From: Herbiconiux gentiana
Lineage (GTDB): Bacteria; Actinomycetota; Actinomycetes; Actinomycetales; Microbacteriaceae
Length of the DNA: 64,000 bases
Reading direction: 5' to 3'
Assembly: GCF_024978135.1 (NCBI RefSeq)
Contig: NZ_JANTEZ010000001.1
Span: 743,762 to 807,761 of the forward strand
This document shows positions 51,043 to 61,959 of the stretch, piece after piece. Position numbers and translations under genes: made by a program. The first letter of the stretch is position 1; each line of letters begins with the position of its first letter. The notes beneath the pieces were generated by a model that made no database searches, was not told the DNA's origin, and saw only the letters and a program-made list of their open reading frames with translations.

Positions 51043-52157
51043 CCGGCGATCCTCCATCCTCGCGCGGCGAGCGCGCTGGTCACGGTGTCGAGCGTCTCGG
51101 GCAGCACGGCGATCTCGGCGAGACCGATCTGCGCCCCCGGTGAGTGCTCGAGTCTCAGGTCTTCCAGGTTCACGCCGTCCTCGCCGAGCTCGGTGAGCAG
51201 GCGGGCGAGCTCGCCGGGCCGGTCGTCGACCATGACGACGAGCTGGGCGTAGCGGCGGTCCTGTCCGTGCTTGCCCGGGATGCGCGCGACCCCCGCGTTG
51301 CCGCCCGACAGCGTCTCGGCGAGCGTGCGGCGCCACGGCGCAGCACCGGTCGCGGCGTCGTCCTCCTGCGCGTCGGCCGCCGCGGACAGCGCCGCCAGCA
51401 CCTCGTCGAGGTCGTCGCGCACACCGCGCAGCACCTCGGCGGTCGCGCCGGCGTTCGCGCCCAGGATCTGCACCCACAGCCCCGGATCGCTCGACGCCAC
51501 CCGGGTCACGTCGCGGAGCCCGCCGCCGGCGAGGTTCACCGCCGCCTCGGGGGCCGACACGAGGCGCCGCGCCATCAGCGTCGACACCACCTGCGGGGCA
51601 TGCGAGGTGAGCGCCACACTCGAGTCGTGCTGCTCGGTCGTCATCTCGACGAGCGACGCCCCGAGATCGAGAATGAGGTCGTCGACGGCCGCGGCGGTCT
51701 GGTATGAGATGTCCGGATGCCCGGCCACGACCCACGGGCGACCGAGGAACAGATCGGCGCGGCCCGACATCGGCCCGCCCTTCTCCCGTCCGGCGAGTGG
51801 ATGCGAGCCCACGTACCGCGTCACATCCGCCCCCGCCGCGCGCACCGCTCGCAGGATCGGCGCCTTCACGCTGGCCACGTCGGTGACGACCGCGCGCGGG
51901 TAGGCCGAGAGCTCGCGCACGATCACCGAGGCGGTGACGTCGGGCGGCACGCACACGACGATCAGCTGCGGCTCGTCGGCGTCGCCGGCCGAGCGGCCGG
52001 CCCCGTAGTCGATCGCGATGCGCACATTGGTGGGAGACGCGTCCGAGAGGATGACGTCGACCCCGCGGGCGCGCAGGCCCAGCGCGATGCTGGTGCCGAG
52101 CAGGCCGACGCCGACTACCCGCACGGGGCCCGTCAGCCGGCTCTCACTGCCGGTCAC
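51039..52157 (-). CDS. tyrA: Prephenate dehydrogenase with ACT domain
   Basis: A 372-residue enzyme of tyrosine synthesis converting prephenate to 4-hydroxyphenylpyruvate. [20 protein letters not shown] is the NAD site; [11 protein letters not shown] carries the catalytic His region; [14 protein letters not shown] and [17 protein letters not shown] are conserved. Residues about 295-365 ([30 protein letters not shown]) form an ACT domain for feedback control by an amino acid. The GTG at 52157 overlaps the rluB stop (GTGA); the longer frame upstream is the rluB gene read in another frame. Confidence 0.95.
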   Translation of the reverse strand: MTGSESRLTGPVRVVGVGLLGTSIALGLRARGVDVILSDASPTNVRIAIDYGAGRSAGDADEPQLIVVCVPPDVTASVIVRELSAYPRAVVTDVASVKAPILRAVRAAGADVTRYVGSHPLAGREKGGPMSGRADLFLGRPWVVAGHPDISYQTAAAVDDLILDLGASLVEMTTEQHDSSVALTSHAPQVVSTLMARRLVSAPEAAVNLAGGGLRDVTRVASSDPGLWVQILGANAGATAEVLRGVRDDLDEVLAALSAAADAQEDDAATGAAPWRRTLAETLSGGNAGVARIPGKHGQDRRYAQLVVMVDDRPGELARLLTELGEDGVNLEDLRLEHSPGAQIGLAEIAVLPETLDTVTSALAARGWRIAG

Positions 52158-53032
52158 TCGCCGTCCTCGTCCGCATCCGCATCGCCGCCCGCCGACCCGT
52201 CGGCACCCGCAGCACCAGCACCCGCACCAGCACCCGCACCGGCACCGGCAGCACCCCCACCCGTCGCCTCCCGCGACAGCGTCAGCAGCTTCCCCACCTC
52301 CGCCTTGGTCAGCTCCCGCACCGCCCCGGCCTTGAGCGACCCGAGGTTCAGCGGCCCGAAGGAGCGGCGCACGAGCTCCACCACCGGGTGACCGACGGCA
52401 TCGAGCATCCGTCGCACGATGTGGTTGCGCCCGGAGTGCAGGGTCACCTCGACGATCGAGTGGTCGCGCTCGACGTCGAGCAGTCGCGCCCTGTCGGCCT
52501 TGATCGGGCCGTCTTCCAGATCGATGCCGTGGGTGAGCGTTGCGAGCGTCTGCGGCGTCACACGCCCCGTGACCTTGGCGATGTAGGTCTTGAGCACACC
52601 GAACGAGGGGTGCGCGAGCACGTGCGCGAGGTCGCCGTCGTTGGTCAGGATGAGCAGTCCGCTCGTCTCGGCGTCGAGCCGCCCGACGTTGAACAGTCGC
52701 TCGTCGAACTCGTCGGTCCAGCGACGCAGGTCGGGCCGGCCGCGCTCGTCCTGCAGCGAGCTGACCACCCCGGTCGGCTTGTTCAGCATCACGTAGCGCT
52801 TCTCGGGGTCGAGCTGCACGGCCATCCCGTCGACCGCGACGAGATCGGTCTCGGGGTCGATACGGCGGCCGAGCTCGGTGACGACCTGGCCGTTCACCTC
52901 GACCCGACCGGCCTCGATCAGCTGCTCGGAGACGCGGCGCGACGCGACGCCGGCCGCCGACATCACCTTCTGCAGGCGTACGCCCTGCGGCTCGCTGTTC
53001 TCGTCCCACGGCGGTATCTCGAACGGGGTCAT
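52154..53032 (-). CDS. rluB: 23S rRNA pseudouridine synthase, RluB type
   Basis: A 292-residue enzyme: S4 RNA-binding domain at about residues 17-65 (VRLQKVMSAAGVASRRVSEQLI), then the synthase core with GRLDAETSGLLILTNDG, where the Asp is catalytic, and SGRNHIVRRMLDAVGHPV. It makes pseudouridine in 23S rRNA. The C-terminal ~40 residues are Ala/Gly-rich then acidic (DADADEDGE), common in this group. It overlaps scpB by four bases and tyrA by four, as part of one operon. Confidence 0.94.
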   Translation of the reverse strand: MTPFEIPPWDENSEPQGVRLQKVMSAAGVASRRVSEQLIEAGRVEVNGQVVTELGRRIDPETDLVAVDGMAVQLDPEKRYVMLNKPTGVVSSLQDERGRPDLRRWTDEFDERLFNVGRLDAETSGLLILTNDGDLAHVLAHPSFGVLKTYIAKVTGRVTPQTLATLTHGIDLEDGPIKADRARLLDVERDHSIVEVTLHSGRNHIVRRMLDAVGHPVVELVRRSFGPLNLGSLKAGAVRELTKAEVGKLLTLSREATGGGAAGAGAGAGAGAGAAGADGSAGGDADADEDGE

Positions 53033-53703
53033 CGCACTCCTTGCAGGTCGTCGAAGCCCTCGCTGCCGTCGGCGAGCAGGGGCGAGATCTTGGGCAGCTC
53101 GTCGAGCGAGTTCAGCCCGAGCTGCGTGAGCAGCAGGTCGGTGGTGCCGTAGAGGATCGCTCCGGTCTCGGCCTGCGTCGACACCTCGGTGATCAGGCCG
53201 CGGCTGAGCAGCGTTCGCACGACGGAGTCGACGTTCACCGCACGGATCGACGCGACGGCTCCGCGGCTGATCGGCTGCTTGTACGCGATCACGGCGAGCG
53301 TCTCGAGCGCCGCCTGCGACAGCCGCGAGGGATTCTGCGTCATCACGAAGTCGCGCACCAGCGGGTCGTGCTCGCCGCGCACGTACAGGCGCCAGCCGCC
53401 CGCCACCTCGCGCAGCTCGAAACCGCGGCGCACGCCGCCGGGCGCGAGGCCGTCGTAGTCCTCGACGAGCCGTTCGACGCCCTGCCGCACCACGGCGACG
53501 GGCCGGCCGAGCGCGGTTGCGAGCGACACGAGGCTCTGCGGCTCGTCGGCCACCATGAAGATCGCCTCGAGCGCGCGGTCGATGTCCGACGCGCCAGAGG
53601 CCTCGGGCGTCACGGTGGTCTCAGGCGACACGGCTGCCCCGGCCGTCACGGCGGCGTCGGCCACCACGGGGGCCCCGGCCGCCACAGACGTCTCAGTTGT
53701 CAT
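53029..53703 (-). CDS. scpB: Segregation and condensation protein B
   Basis: A 224-residue protein. After an Ala/Thr-rich start of ~38 residues, DIDRALEAIFMVADEPQSLVSLATAL and RGFELREVAGGWRLYVR, LSQAALETLAVIAYKQPISRGAVASIRAVNVDSVVRTLLSRGLI give the two winged helices of ScpB. With ScpA it forms the kleisin part of the SMC condensin. Its start overlaps the end of scpA by 11 bases, and its stop overlaps rluB. Confidence 0.95.
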   Translation of the reverse strand: MTTETSVAAGAPVVADAAVTAGAAVSPETTVTPEASGASDIDRALEAIFMVADEPQSLVSLATALGRPVAVVRQGVERLVEDYDGLAPGGVRRGFELREVAGGWRLYVRGEHDPLVRDFVMTQNPSRLSQAALETLAVIAYKQPISRGAVASIRAVNVDSVVRTLLSRGLITEVSTQAETGAILYGTTDLLLTQLGLNSLDELPKISPLLADGSEGFDDLQGVR

Positions 53704-54568
53704 AGTCCGCCCCCAGATTCGCCAGATCGTCCTCGTTCCAGTTCTCGGCCGTCCACATCAGCGTCAGATCCCCCAGCGGCTCCACCTGCTCGAACGAGAT
53801 CGACGCGTGCCGGTAGAGCTCGAGCACCGCGAGGAACCGCGCGATCACGACCCCCTTCTCGTCGATGCCGGCGATCAGCTGCCGGAAGCTCACGGTCGTT
53901 CCCGAGGCGGCCGCCGACCGCAGCACGGCCACCACGTGCGCGGCCTGCTCCCGGATGCTCACCAGCGGTGCGTGCAGATGCTCCAGCCCCACGGTCGGCA
54001 GCTCGCGGGGCGCGAGCGCCATGGCGGCGAGGGCGGCGAAGTCGTCGGCGGTCAGCGTCCAGACGAGCTCGGGCGTCTGCTGCCGGTACTTCTCCTCGAG
54101 CCGCACGAGACGTGGACGCCGCGTGCCCTCCTCGTCGAACCGCTCCGCGAGGAACGCCGACACCTGCTTGAAGGCGCGGTACTGCAGCAGCCGCGCGAAC
54201 AGCAGGTCGCGGGCCTCGAGCAGCGCCACGTCCTCCGCGTCGACGAGCTCGCCCTGCGGCAGCAGCCCGGCGATCTTGAGATCGAGCAGCGTCGCCGCCA
54301 CCACCAGGAACTCGGATGCCCGGTCGAGCTCCTCGGCCGAGTCGAGACCCTTGAGGTAGCCGATGAACTCGTCGGTCACCCGGCTGAGCGAGATGTCGGT
54401 GATGTCGAGCTCGTGCTTGGTGATCAACGAGAGCAGCAGGTCGAACGGGCCCTCGAAGTTGTCGAGGCTGAGCGAGAACCCGGGCGCGGAGACACCCGCA
54501 GCATCCGGATCGGAGCCCGGCTGGGGTTCGAGGAGCGCGGCGAGCGCCGGCTCAGGCGACCGCGCCAC
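53693..54568 (-). CDS. scpA: Segregation and condensation protein A
   Basis: A 291-residue kleisin: FSLSLDNFEGPFDLLLSLITKHELDITDISLSRVTDEFI is the diagnostic N-terminal helix pair contacting SMC; the C-terminal winged helix ends near SISFEQVEPLGDLTLMW. It bridges SMC heads in chromosome organisation. The GTG at 54568 overlaps the end of parA by 17 bases. It is coupled to scpB by an 11-base overlap. Confidence 0.95.
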   Translation of the reverse strand: MARSPEPALAALLEPQPGSDPDAAGVSAPGFSLSLDNFEGPFDLLLSLITKHELDITDISLSRVTDEFIGYLKGLDSAEELDRASEFLVVAATLLDLKIAGLLPQGELVDAEDVALLEARDLLFARLLQYRAFKQVSAFLAERFDEEGTRRPRLVRLEEKYRQQTPELVWTLTADDFAALAAMALAPRELPTVGLEHLHAPLVSIREQAAHVVAVLRSAAASGTTVSFRQLIAGIDEKGVVIARFLAVLELYRHASISFEQVEPLGDLTLMWTAENWNEDDLANLGADYDN

Positions 54569-55457
54569 GGGCGACCAGTTCTCTGGCCAGCTGCTTGTAG
54601 GCCTTCGCCGAGGTGTGCTCGGGCGCGAACTGCGTGATCGGCTTGCCGGCCACGGTCGCGTCGGGGAACTTCACCGTGCGGCCGATGACCGTCTCGAACA
54701 CCTTGTCGCCGAAGGTCTCGACGACGCGCTCGAGCACCTCGCGCGAGTGCAGCGTGCGCGGGTCGTACATGGTGGCGAGGATGCCGTCGAGCACGAGCGC
54801 CGGGTTCAGCCGGTCGCGCACCTTGTCGATGGTCTCGACGAGGAGCGCCACACCGCGCAGCGCGAAGTACTCGCACTCGAGCGGGATGAGCACGCCGTGG
54901 CTCGCGGTGAGGGCGTTGACGGTGAGGAGCCCGAGCGAGGGCTGGCAGTCGATCAGGATGACGTCGTAGTCGTTGCTCACCTTGCGCAGCACCCGCGCCA
55001 GGATCGACTCGCGCGCGACCTCGCTGACGAGGTGCACCTCGGCCGCCGACAGGTCGATGTTCGCCGGGATGATGTCGAGCCCGGGCACGCTGGTTGAGCG
55101 GATGGTCTCGGCCGGGTCTTTCACCGTGCCGATCAGCAGGTCGTAGATGGTGGGGATGTCGTGGGTCATCACGCCGAGCCCGGCCGACAGCGCACCCTGC
55201 GGGTCGAAGTCGATGGCGAGCACCTTGCGCCCGTACTCGGCGAGCGCCGCCCCCACGTTGACGCTCGTCGTGGTCTTGCCGACGCCGCCCTTCTGGTTGC
55301 AGAGGGAGATGATGCGCGCGGGGCCGTGCGAGGCCAGCGGAGCCGGATCGGGGAACTCGGTGACGGGGCGCCCGGTGGGGCCCATCTTCGGCAGATCGAG
55401 GCCGCTCAGCTCGGAGGCCTCAGCCTTCTTCGCCGTTCTCGTGCTTCTGATGGCCAC
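54552..55457 (-). CDS. ParA family ATPase (Soj-like)
   Basis: A 301-residue ATPase: IISLCNQKGGVGKTTTSVNVGAAL is the deviant Walker A with both lysines, IDFDPQGALSAGLG and LIDCQPSLGLLTVNAL the other nucleotide motifs. The N-terminal ~45 residues are an extension. It belongs to the ParA copy that neighbours scpAB in actinobacteria, separate from the parAB pair at the replication origin; no parB lies next to it. It acts in chromosome segregation or cell organisation. Confidence 0.93.
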   Translation of the reverse strand: MAIRSTRTAKKAEASELSGLDLPKMGPTGRPVTEFPDPAPLASHGPARIISLCNQKGGVGKTTTSVNVGAALAEYGRKVLAIDFDPQGALSAGLGVMTHDIPTIYDLLIGTVKDPAETIRSTSVPGLDIIPANIDLSAAEVHLVSEVARESILARVLRKVSNDYDVILIDCQPSLGLLTVNALTASHGVLIPLECEYFALRGVALLVETIDKVRDRLNPALVLDGILATMYDPRTLHSREVLERVVETFGDKVFETVIGRTVKFPDATVAGKPITQFAPEHTSAKAYKQLARELVARGAVA

Positions 55458-55506
55458 CGAAGTCGCTCCTCATTCCTGCGCGCCATCCCGGCGCACTCGC
55501 TCGATT

Positions 55507-56415
55507 CTACCGGGCGCGGGGGTGGGCGGTCTGGTACATGTCGATCAGCGTGTCCGCGGTCACGTGCGTGTAGAGCTGGGTGGTCGCCACCGAGGAGTGG
55601 CCGAGCAGGTCCTGCACCACACGCACGTCGGCGCCGCCCTGCAGCAGGTGGGTGGCGAAGGAGTGCCGGAAGGTGTGCGGCGACACGTGCGTGGCGAGCC
55701 CGGCCCGCTCGGCGGCGGCCTGGATCACGAGCCACGCCCCCTGCCGGCTGAGCCGCTGGCCCCGGATGCCCAGGAAGAGCGCGGGCGTCGACCGACCCCG
55801 GCTCGCGAACCCCGGTCGCACCCGCACGAGGTAGGCGTCGAGCGCCGAGCGGGCGTAGCTGCCGACGGGCACCACCCGCTGCTTGCTGCCCTTGCCGGTG
55901 ACGCGCACCATGTCGCCCTCCTGCACGTCGTCGACGTCGAGGCCGACGAGCTCGGAGATGCGGGCGCCGGTCGCGTACAGCAGCTCCAGCAGAGCCCGGT
56001 CCCGCACGGCTATCGGCTCCTCGCCCCCGGTCGAGGTGAGCAGGCGCTCCATCTCGTCGATGGTGATCGCCTTGGGCAGGCGCAGCGCGAGCTTCGGCGG
56101 CTTCACGTCGCGCGCGGCGTCGACCTCCACGAGCCCCTCCTCGACGAGGTAGCGGTGGTATCCGCGCACGGTCGACAGGATGCGCGCGACCGACGCCGCG
56201 GACAGCTCCTCCCCCTCGGCCGAGCGCAGCGCCTGGGTGAAGGCGCCGATGTCGTTCTCGCCGATGCCCTCGACCTCGGCGATCCCGCGCTCGCCGAGCC
56301 AGGACGCGTAGCGCACCAGATCGCGCCGGTACGCCGCCACCGTGTTGGCGGCCAGCCCGCGTTCGACGGTGATGTGGCGGAGGAACCGGTCGACGGCGAC
56401 CGGCACCGCTGTCAC
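55507..56415 (-). CDS. xerD: Tyrosine recombinase XerD
   Basis: A 302-residue site-specific recombinase that resolves chromosome dimers. N-terminal SAM-like domain: VDRFLRHITVERGLAANTVAAYRRDL. Catalytic residues are visible in ATGARISELVGL (Arg), HTFRHSFATHLLQGG (His-x-x-Arg), LGHSSVATTQLYTHV (His and nucleophile Tyr). It is in the conserved pyrG-nudix-xerD-parA neighbourhood rather than near a mobile element, so it is the chromosomal enzyme. GTG start, ten bases after the nudix stop. Confidence 0.95.
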   Translation of the reverse strand: MTAVPVAVDRFLRHITVERGLAANTVAAYRRDLVRYASWLGERGIAEVEGIGENDIGAFTQALRSAEGEELSAASVARILSTVRGYHRYLVEEGLVEVDAARDVKPPKLALRLPKAITIDEMERLLTSTGGEEPIAVRDRALLELLYATGARISELVGLDVDDVQEGDMVRVTGKGSKQRVVPVGSYARSALDAYLVRVRPGFASRGRSTPALFLGIRGQRLSRQGAWLVIQAAAERAGLATHVSPHTFRHSFATHLLQGGADVRVVQDLLGHSSVATTQLYTHVTADTLIDMYQTAHPRAR

Positions 56416-56425
56416 GGCCGCCGGC

Positions 56426-57062
56426 CTAGTCGCCCGAGGGGCGGTGCGTCGGGTGGTCGGGCCACGACGCGTCCGACGGACGGAGCGTCGACCAGCCGCG
56501 GGCCCGAGACGCCTGGGCCGCGAGCGCCCCGACGACGAGCGAGGGGTTCTGCACCCGGCTCGCCAGCACGGAGTCGACCACGTCGTCGAGGGCGAACCAC
56601 TGCGATTCCATGTCGGCCTCCTCGCCCTCGCGGTCGAACGTCGACCCCGTGGGTCGCACGCCGCGGGCGAGGTAGATGCGGATGGCCTCGTTGTTGCCGC
56701 CCGGCGTCGTGACGTAGTCGGCGAGCACGTGCCAGTCGTCGGCCTCGAGGTCGACCTCCTCGGCGAGCTCGCGCTTCGCGGCGTCGAGCGGCGACTCGCC
56801 GTCCTCGTCGAGCAGTCCGGCGGGCGGCTCCCACTCGCGCCGACGCACGGGGTGGCGGTACTGCTTGATCAGCAGCACCCGCTCCTCCTCGTCCATCGCG
56901 ATCACCGCGACGGCACCCGTGTGGTCGATGAACTCCCGCGTCAAGGTCTCGCCGCCGTAGGCGAACGTCTCGCGACGAACGTCCCAGATCTTTCCTTCGA
57001 AAACGACCTCGCTGCTGTCGGCGTCGATGCCGACGAGCTCATCGGCCGGGCCGGCGCCCGAC

Positions 57063-57070
<8 letters not shown>
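56426..57070 (-). CDS. NUDIX hydrolase (ADP-ribose pyrophosphatase type)
   Basis: A 214-residue NUDIX protein: [32 protein letters not shown] matches G-x5-E-x7-REUxEExGU except that the last conserved Gly is Asp. [17 protein letters not shown] and [19 protein letters not shown] resemble ADP-ribose pyrophosphatases, which break ADP-ribose into AMP and ribose-5-phosphate. Overlaps the pyrG end by eight bases, so it is translated from the pyrG message, as in many actinobacteria. Confidence 0.92.
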
Positions 57071-58742
<1,672 letters not shown>

Positions 58743-58808
58743 TCGGCCTGCGTCATGAGCTTCGTCCACGGAATTCCATCCTAACAGTGCCTGGAGGGGT
58801 CGATGTCG

Positions 58809-60158
58809 TCACGCCGCCCCCGCGTCGTCGACGGAAGCGGTCGCGGGGGGCCGCTGCAGCAGCTCGACCACGACGAGCAGCACCATCGCGATCACCGCCA
58901 CGAGCACGATCCGACCGATGCCGATCGGGCGCACGGCGAGGATCACCGCGGCCGCCGCCACTCCGATCACCACCTCGACGAGCACCCGGTTCCGCCCCAG
59001 CCAGCGCCCGAAGGCGCCGGTGGTGATCGCGCGGCTGTCTCCGTAGCGGCGCAGTCGTGCCGCTCCCGACGCGAACGCGGAGCGCAGCGCCGGCGCCGGT
59101 CGGAGCGGCCCGAGCACCCAGGCGACGAGCGCCACCGTGAGCCCGAGCACGGTCAGGGCCGCGACCGTCTCGCCCAGCCGGGCCGTGACGACGCCGTAGA
59201 TCGCGCCGGCGGCGTCGATCGGCACGAACCGCGGAGCGATGGAGGCGACGACCACGAGCGAGCCGACCCAGAGCGCCGCACCCACGGCCAGCATGACGGC
59301 GCCGAGAGCGACCCCGGTGCGGAGCACGGCCACCGGCCGACGTCGTGCGAGCAGCACTCCCCCGGCGATCAGCACCAGGCTGATCCAGGGCAGCCAGGTC
59401 CCGAGCGCCACCGTGAGCCCGTACGCCAGCACCAGCTGGCCGAACGAGTCCGACTGCGCCACCGCGATGCTCACGTCGACCTCGGGGATGGCCTCGGCGA
59501 TCGCCAGCCCCCGATCGATCATCGCCGCCTTCACCGCCTGCACGATCGGTCCCAGCTGCACCGCCAGCTCCCCCGACGACGAGATCGCGAGCGCCGCCGA
59601 CGGATCACCCGTGAGCGCCGACACCAGCTGCCGATGGCTCACCCTGAGCGCCTGCTCCCAGACGTCGGCGAAGGCGGGAGAAGCCACGACGTCGGTGACC
59701 ACCGAGGTCGCGAGGCTCTGCAGCCCGAGCGCCGCCGGAGCCTTCAGCGCCTGCAGAGCAGCGGCCGCCGCCGGCGGCAGCCCGAGCTCGCCGACGGCGT
59801 CGAACACCTCCCCGGTGGTCTGCGCGAAGTCGACCTCCTCCGACACGACCGTCATCACCTCGCTCACCACGAACGCCTGCACGGCCTCGTCACGCGCGAG
59901 CGGCGCGAAGGTCTCTACGAACGCCTCCGTGTCGACCAGCTGCGTCTGCCCCCAGTTCGCGACCAGCGCCACCGGGGCGAGCAGCAGCCCCACGACCACC
60001 AGAGCAGCGGATGCGGCCGCCCGCGCCCGCCCGGGCCACCGACCCCGAGGCGCGCCGACCGCTCCCCCTGCCGCCACCGCCGCACCGCGCAGCCGCACAT
60101 TCTCGGCCCGCAGTTCGGCGACGAGCGACTCGAGCTCGCTGTTCGTCGCGTCGCCCAC
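58809..60158 (-). CDS. Conserved actinobacterial membrane protein of unknown function
   Basis: A 449-residue protein with a short N-terminal coiled coil (SELESLVAELRAENVRL), one membrane helix at about 55-78, a long extracytoplasmic region (about 80-250, Ala/Val-rich helices), and five or so further membrane helices from about 260 to 435. No catalytic motif is seen. Actinobacteria carry similar integral membrane proteins, but no function is known to me. The GTG at 60158 has a G-run just upstream. It lies between recN and pyrG on the same strand with gaps of 85 and 66 bases. Confidence 0.8.
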   Translation of the reverse strand: MGDATNSELESLVAELRAENVRLRGAAVAAGGAVGAPRGRWPGRARAAASAALVVVGLLLAPVALVANWGQTQLVDTEAFVETFAPLARDEAVQAFVVSEVMTVVSEEVDFAQTTGEVFDAVGELGLPPAAAAALQALKAPAALGLQSLATSVVTDVVASPAFADVWEQALRVSHRQLVSALTGDPSAALAISSSGELAVQLGPIVQAVKAAMIDRGLAIAEAIPEVDVSIAVAQSDSFGQLVLAYGLTVALGTWLPWISLVLIAGGVLLARRRPVAVLRTGVALGAVMLAVGAALWVGSLVVVASIAPRFVPIDAAGAIYGVVTARLGETVAALTVLGLTVALVAWVLGPLRPAPALRSAFASGAARLRRYGDSRAITTGAFGRWLGRNRVLVEVVIGVAAAAVILAVRPIGIGRIVLVAVIAMVLLVVVELLQRPPATASVDDAGAA

Positions 60159-60243
60159 ACGCCCCCCGATGCTCGGCGGCACCCCTCGAACCGCGATGGC
60201 TCTCAGTGTGGCACAGCGCCCCGCGCCGCGCGCCGACCGTCGC

Positions 60244-61959
60244 TCAGCCCGCGACGGCCAGCGACCGCGCGATCTCGAGCAGCTCGGCGGCGTGCGCCAG
60301 CCCCGACTCGCTGTCGGGCAGCCCCGAGAGCAGTCGCGCCATCTCGGCCAGCCGCTCGTCACCCTCGAGCTGCACGACGTTCGAGGCGGTCACCGGCCCG
60401 TCGAGGTCTTTCTCAACCCGGAGGTGATTGGTGGCGAACGCCGCCACCTGGGCGAGGTGCGTCACGACGATCACCTGCGACGTCTGCGCGAGCGCCGCCA
60501 GTCGACGGCCGATCTCGATCGCCGACGCGCCTCCCACCCCGGCGTCGACCTCGTCGAAGACGAAGGTGGGCACCGGGTCGGCGGTCGCGAGCACCACCTC
60601 GATGGCGAGCATGACCCGCGAGAGCTCACCGCCCGAAGCGCCCTTGTTCAGCGGCCGCGGCTCGGTTCCCTCGTGCGGACGCAGCAGGAACTGCACGAGG
60701 TCGCGCCCCGTCGTGCCGAGTACCTCGCGCCGCTGCACGTCGACCACGAAGCGGGCGTTCGGCATGGCGAGCGCGCCGAGCTCCGCCGTCACCTTCGCCG
60801 ACAGCTGCTCCCCCGCCGCCTGCCGCAGCGCGGTCAGCTCGTCGGCGAGACGCTCCAGCTCAGCCAGCTCGTCGTCGACGAGGGCCGTGAGCTGCTCGAT
60901 GCGGTCGGAGTCGGAGTCGAGCTCGAGCAATCTCGGCTCAGCCGACTCGGCGTAGGCGATCACGTCGGAGAGTTCGGGCCCGTACTTGCGCATCAGGTTC
61001 GTGAGCTCGGCCCGGCGCTCCTGCACCCGGTCGAGTTCGCCGACCTCGTCGGTCTCGAGGGTCGCGGCGTAGCTCGCCAGCTGGGTCGAGATATCGGAGA
61101 CCAGGAAGCTCGCCGAGGCCAGCGCCTCGACGATCGGCGCGAGCGCCGGGTCGTGGTGGGCGACCCGCTCGAGGCTGCGCCGGGCGGCGTCGATCAGACC
61201 GACCGTGTCGGGGTGGTCCCCGGTCTCGCTCGAAACGTTCTCGCGCGCCTCGGCCGAGGCGATGCGCAGGTCTTCGAGGTTCGTGAGCCGCGCGGCGACG
61301 TCGGCGAGCTCGTCGTCCTCACCCGGCTGCGGTGCGACCGCGGTGATCTCGTCGATCGCCGTGCGCAGCTGGTCGGCCTCGCGGATACGCGCCGTGCGCT
61401 CGGTGACGAGCGCCTCGATCTCGGCGGTGTGGGCCTGCCACGAGCCGTGCAGGGCGCGGTACTCCGCCAGCAGCGCGGCGAGCCCGGAACCGGCGAAGCT
61501 GTCGAGCGCGCCGCGCTGGGCGGCCTGGCTCTTCAGCCGCAGCTGATCGCTCTGCCCGTGCACCACGACGAGGGCGTCGCCGATCTCGCTCAGCACCCCG
61601 AGCGGAGCCGACCGGCCGCCGACGACCGTGCGCCCGCGACCCTCGGCCGAGACCGAGCGCGACAGGATGACCTCGCTGCCCTCGCTCCCGCCGTCGTCGA
61701 GCTCGCCGCCGATCTCGCGCACGCGTTCGGCGACGGCACTCTCGGGGTCGACGAGCACGCGGCCCTCGACCCAGGCCTGGGCCGCCCCCGAGCGCACGGC
61801 TCCGGTGTCGGCCCGCCCGCCGAGCAGCAGCCCGAGCGCCGAGACCACCATCGTCTTGCCCGCACCGGTCTCACCGGTCACGGCGGTGAAGCCGCGCCCG
61901 AGAGGCAGCACGGCCTCGCCGATCACCCCGAGGTCGCGGATCGACAGTTCCTCAATCAC
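60244..61959 (-). CDS. recN: DNA repair protein RecN
   Basis: A 571-residue SMC-like ATPase: GFTAVTGETGAGKTMVVSAL (Walker A), two long coiled-coil arms (about 155-360), GASGGELSRVMLAIEVVL (signature) and FVFDEVDAGVGG (Walker B with the RecN-typical EVDAGVGG). It acts early in double-strand break repair. The start codon (GTG 61959) overlaps the nadK stop by eight bases, and nadK-recN adjacency is common in bacteria. Confidence 0.96.
   Translation of the reverse strand: MIEELSIRDLGVIGEAVLPLGRGFTAVTGETGAGKTMVVSALGLLLGGRADTGAVRSGAAQAWVEGRVLVDPESAVAERVREIGGELDDGGSEGSEVILSRSVSAEGRGRTVVGGRSAPLGVLSEIGDALVVVHGQSDQLRLKSQAAQRGALDSFAGSGLAALLAEYRALHGSWQAHTAEIEALVTERTARIREADQLRTAIDEITAVAPQPGEDDELADVAARLTNLEDLRIASAEARENVSSETGDHPDTVGLIDAARRSLERVAHHDPALAPIVEALASASFLVSDISTQLASYAATLETDEVGELDRVQERRAELTNLMRKYGPELSDVIAYAESAEPRLLELDSDSDRIEQLTALVDDELAELERLADELTALRQAAGEQLSAKVTAELGALAMPNARFVVDVQRREVLGTTGRDLVQFLLRPHEGTEPRPLNKGASGGELSRVMLAIEVVLATADPVPTFVFDEVDAGVGGASAIEIGRRLAALAQTSQVIVVTHLAQVAAFATNHLRVEKDLDGPVTASNVVQLEGDERLAEMARLLSGLPDSESGLAHAAELLEIARSLAVAG

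Noticed and set aside
48907..51252. 781-codon open frame on the plus strand
   Set aside because: Antisense to der, cmk and the end of tyrA, all secure genes.
55507..56415. XerD as integrase of a mobile element
   Set aside because: It is in the conserved housekeeping order pyrG-nudix-xerD-parA-scpA with no attachment repeats beside it.
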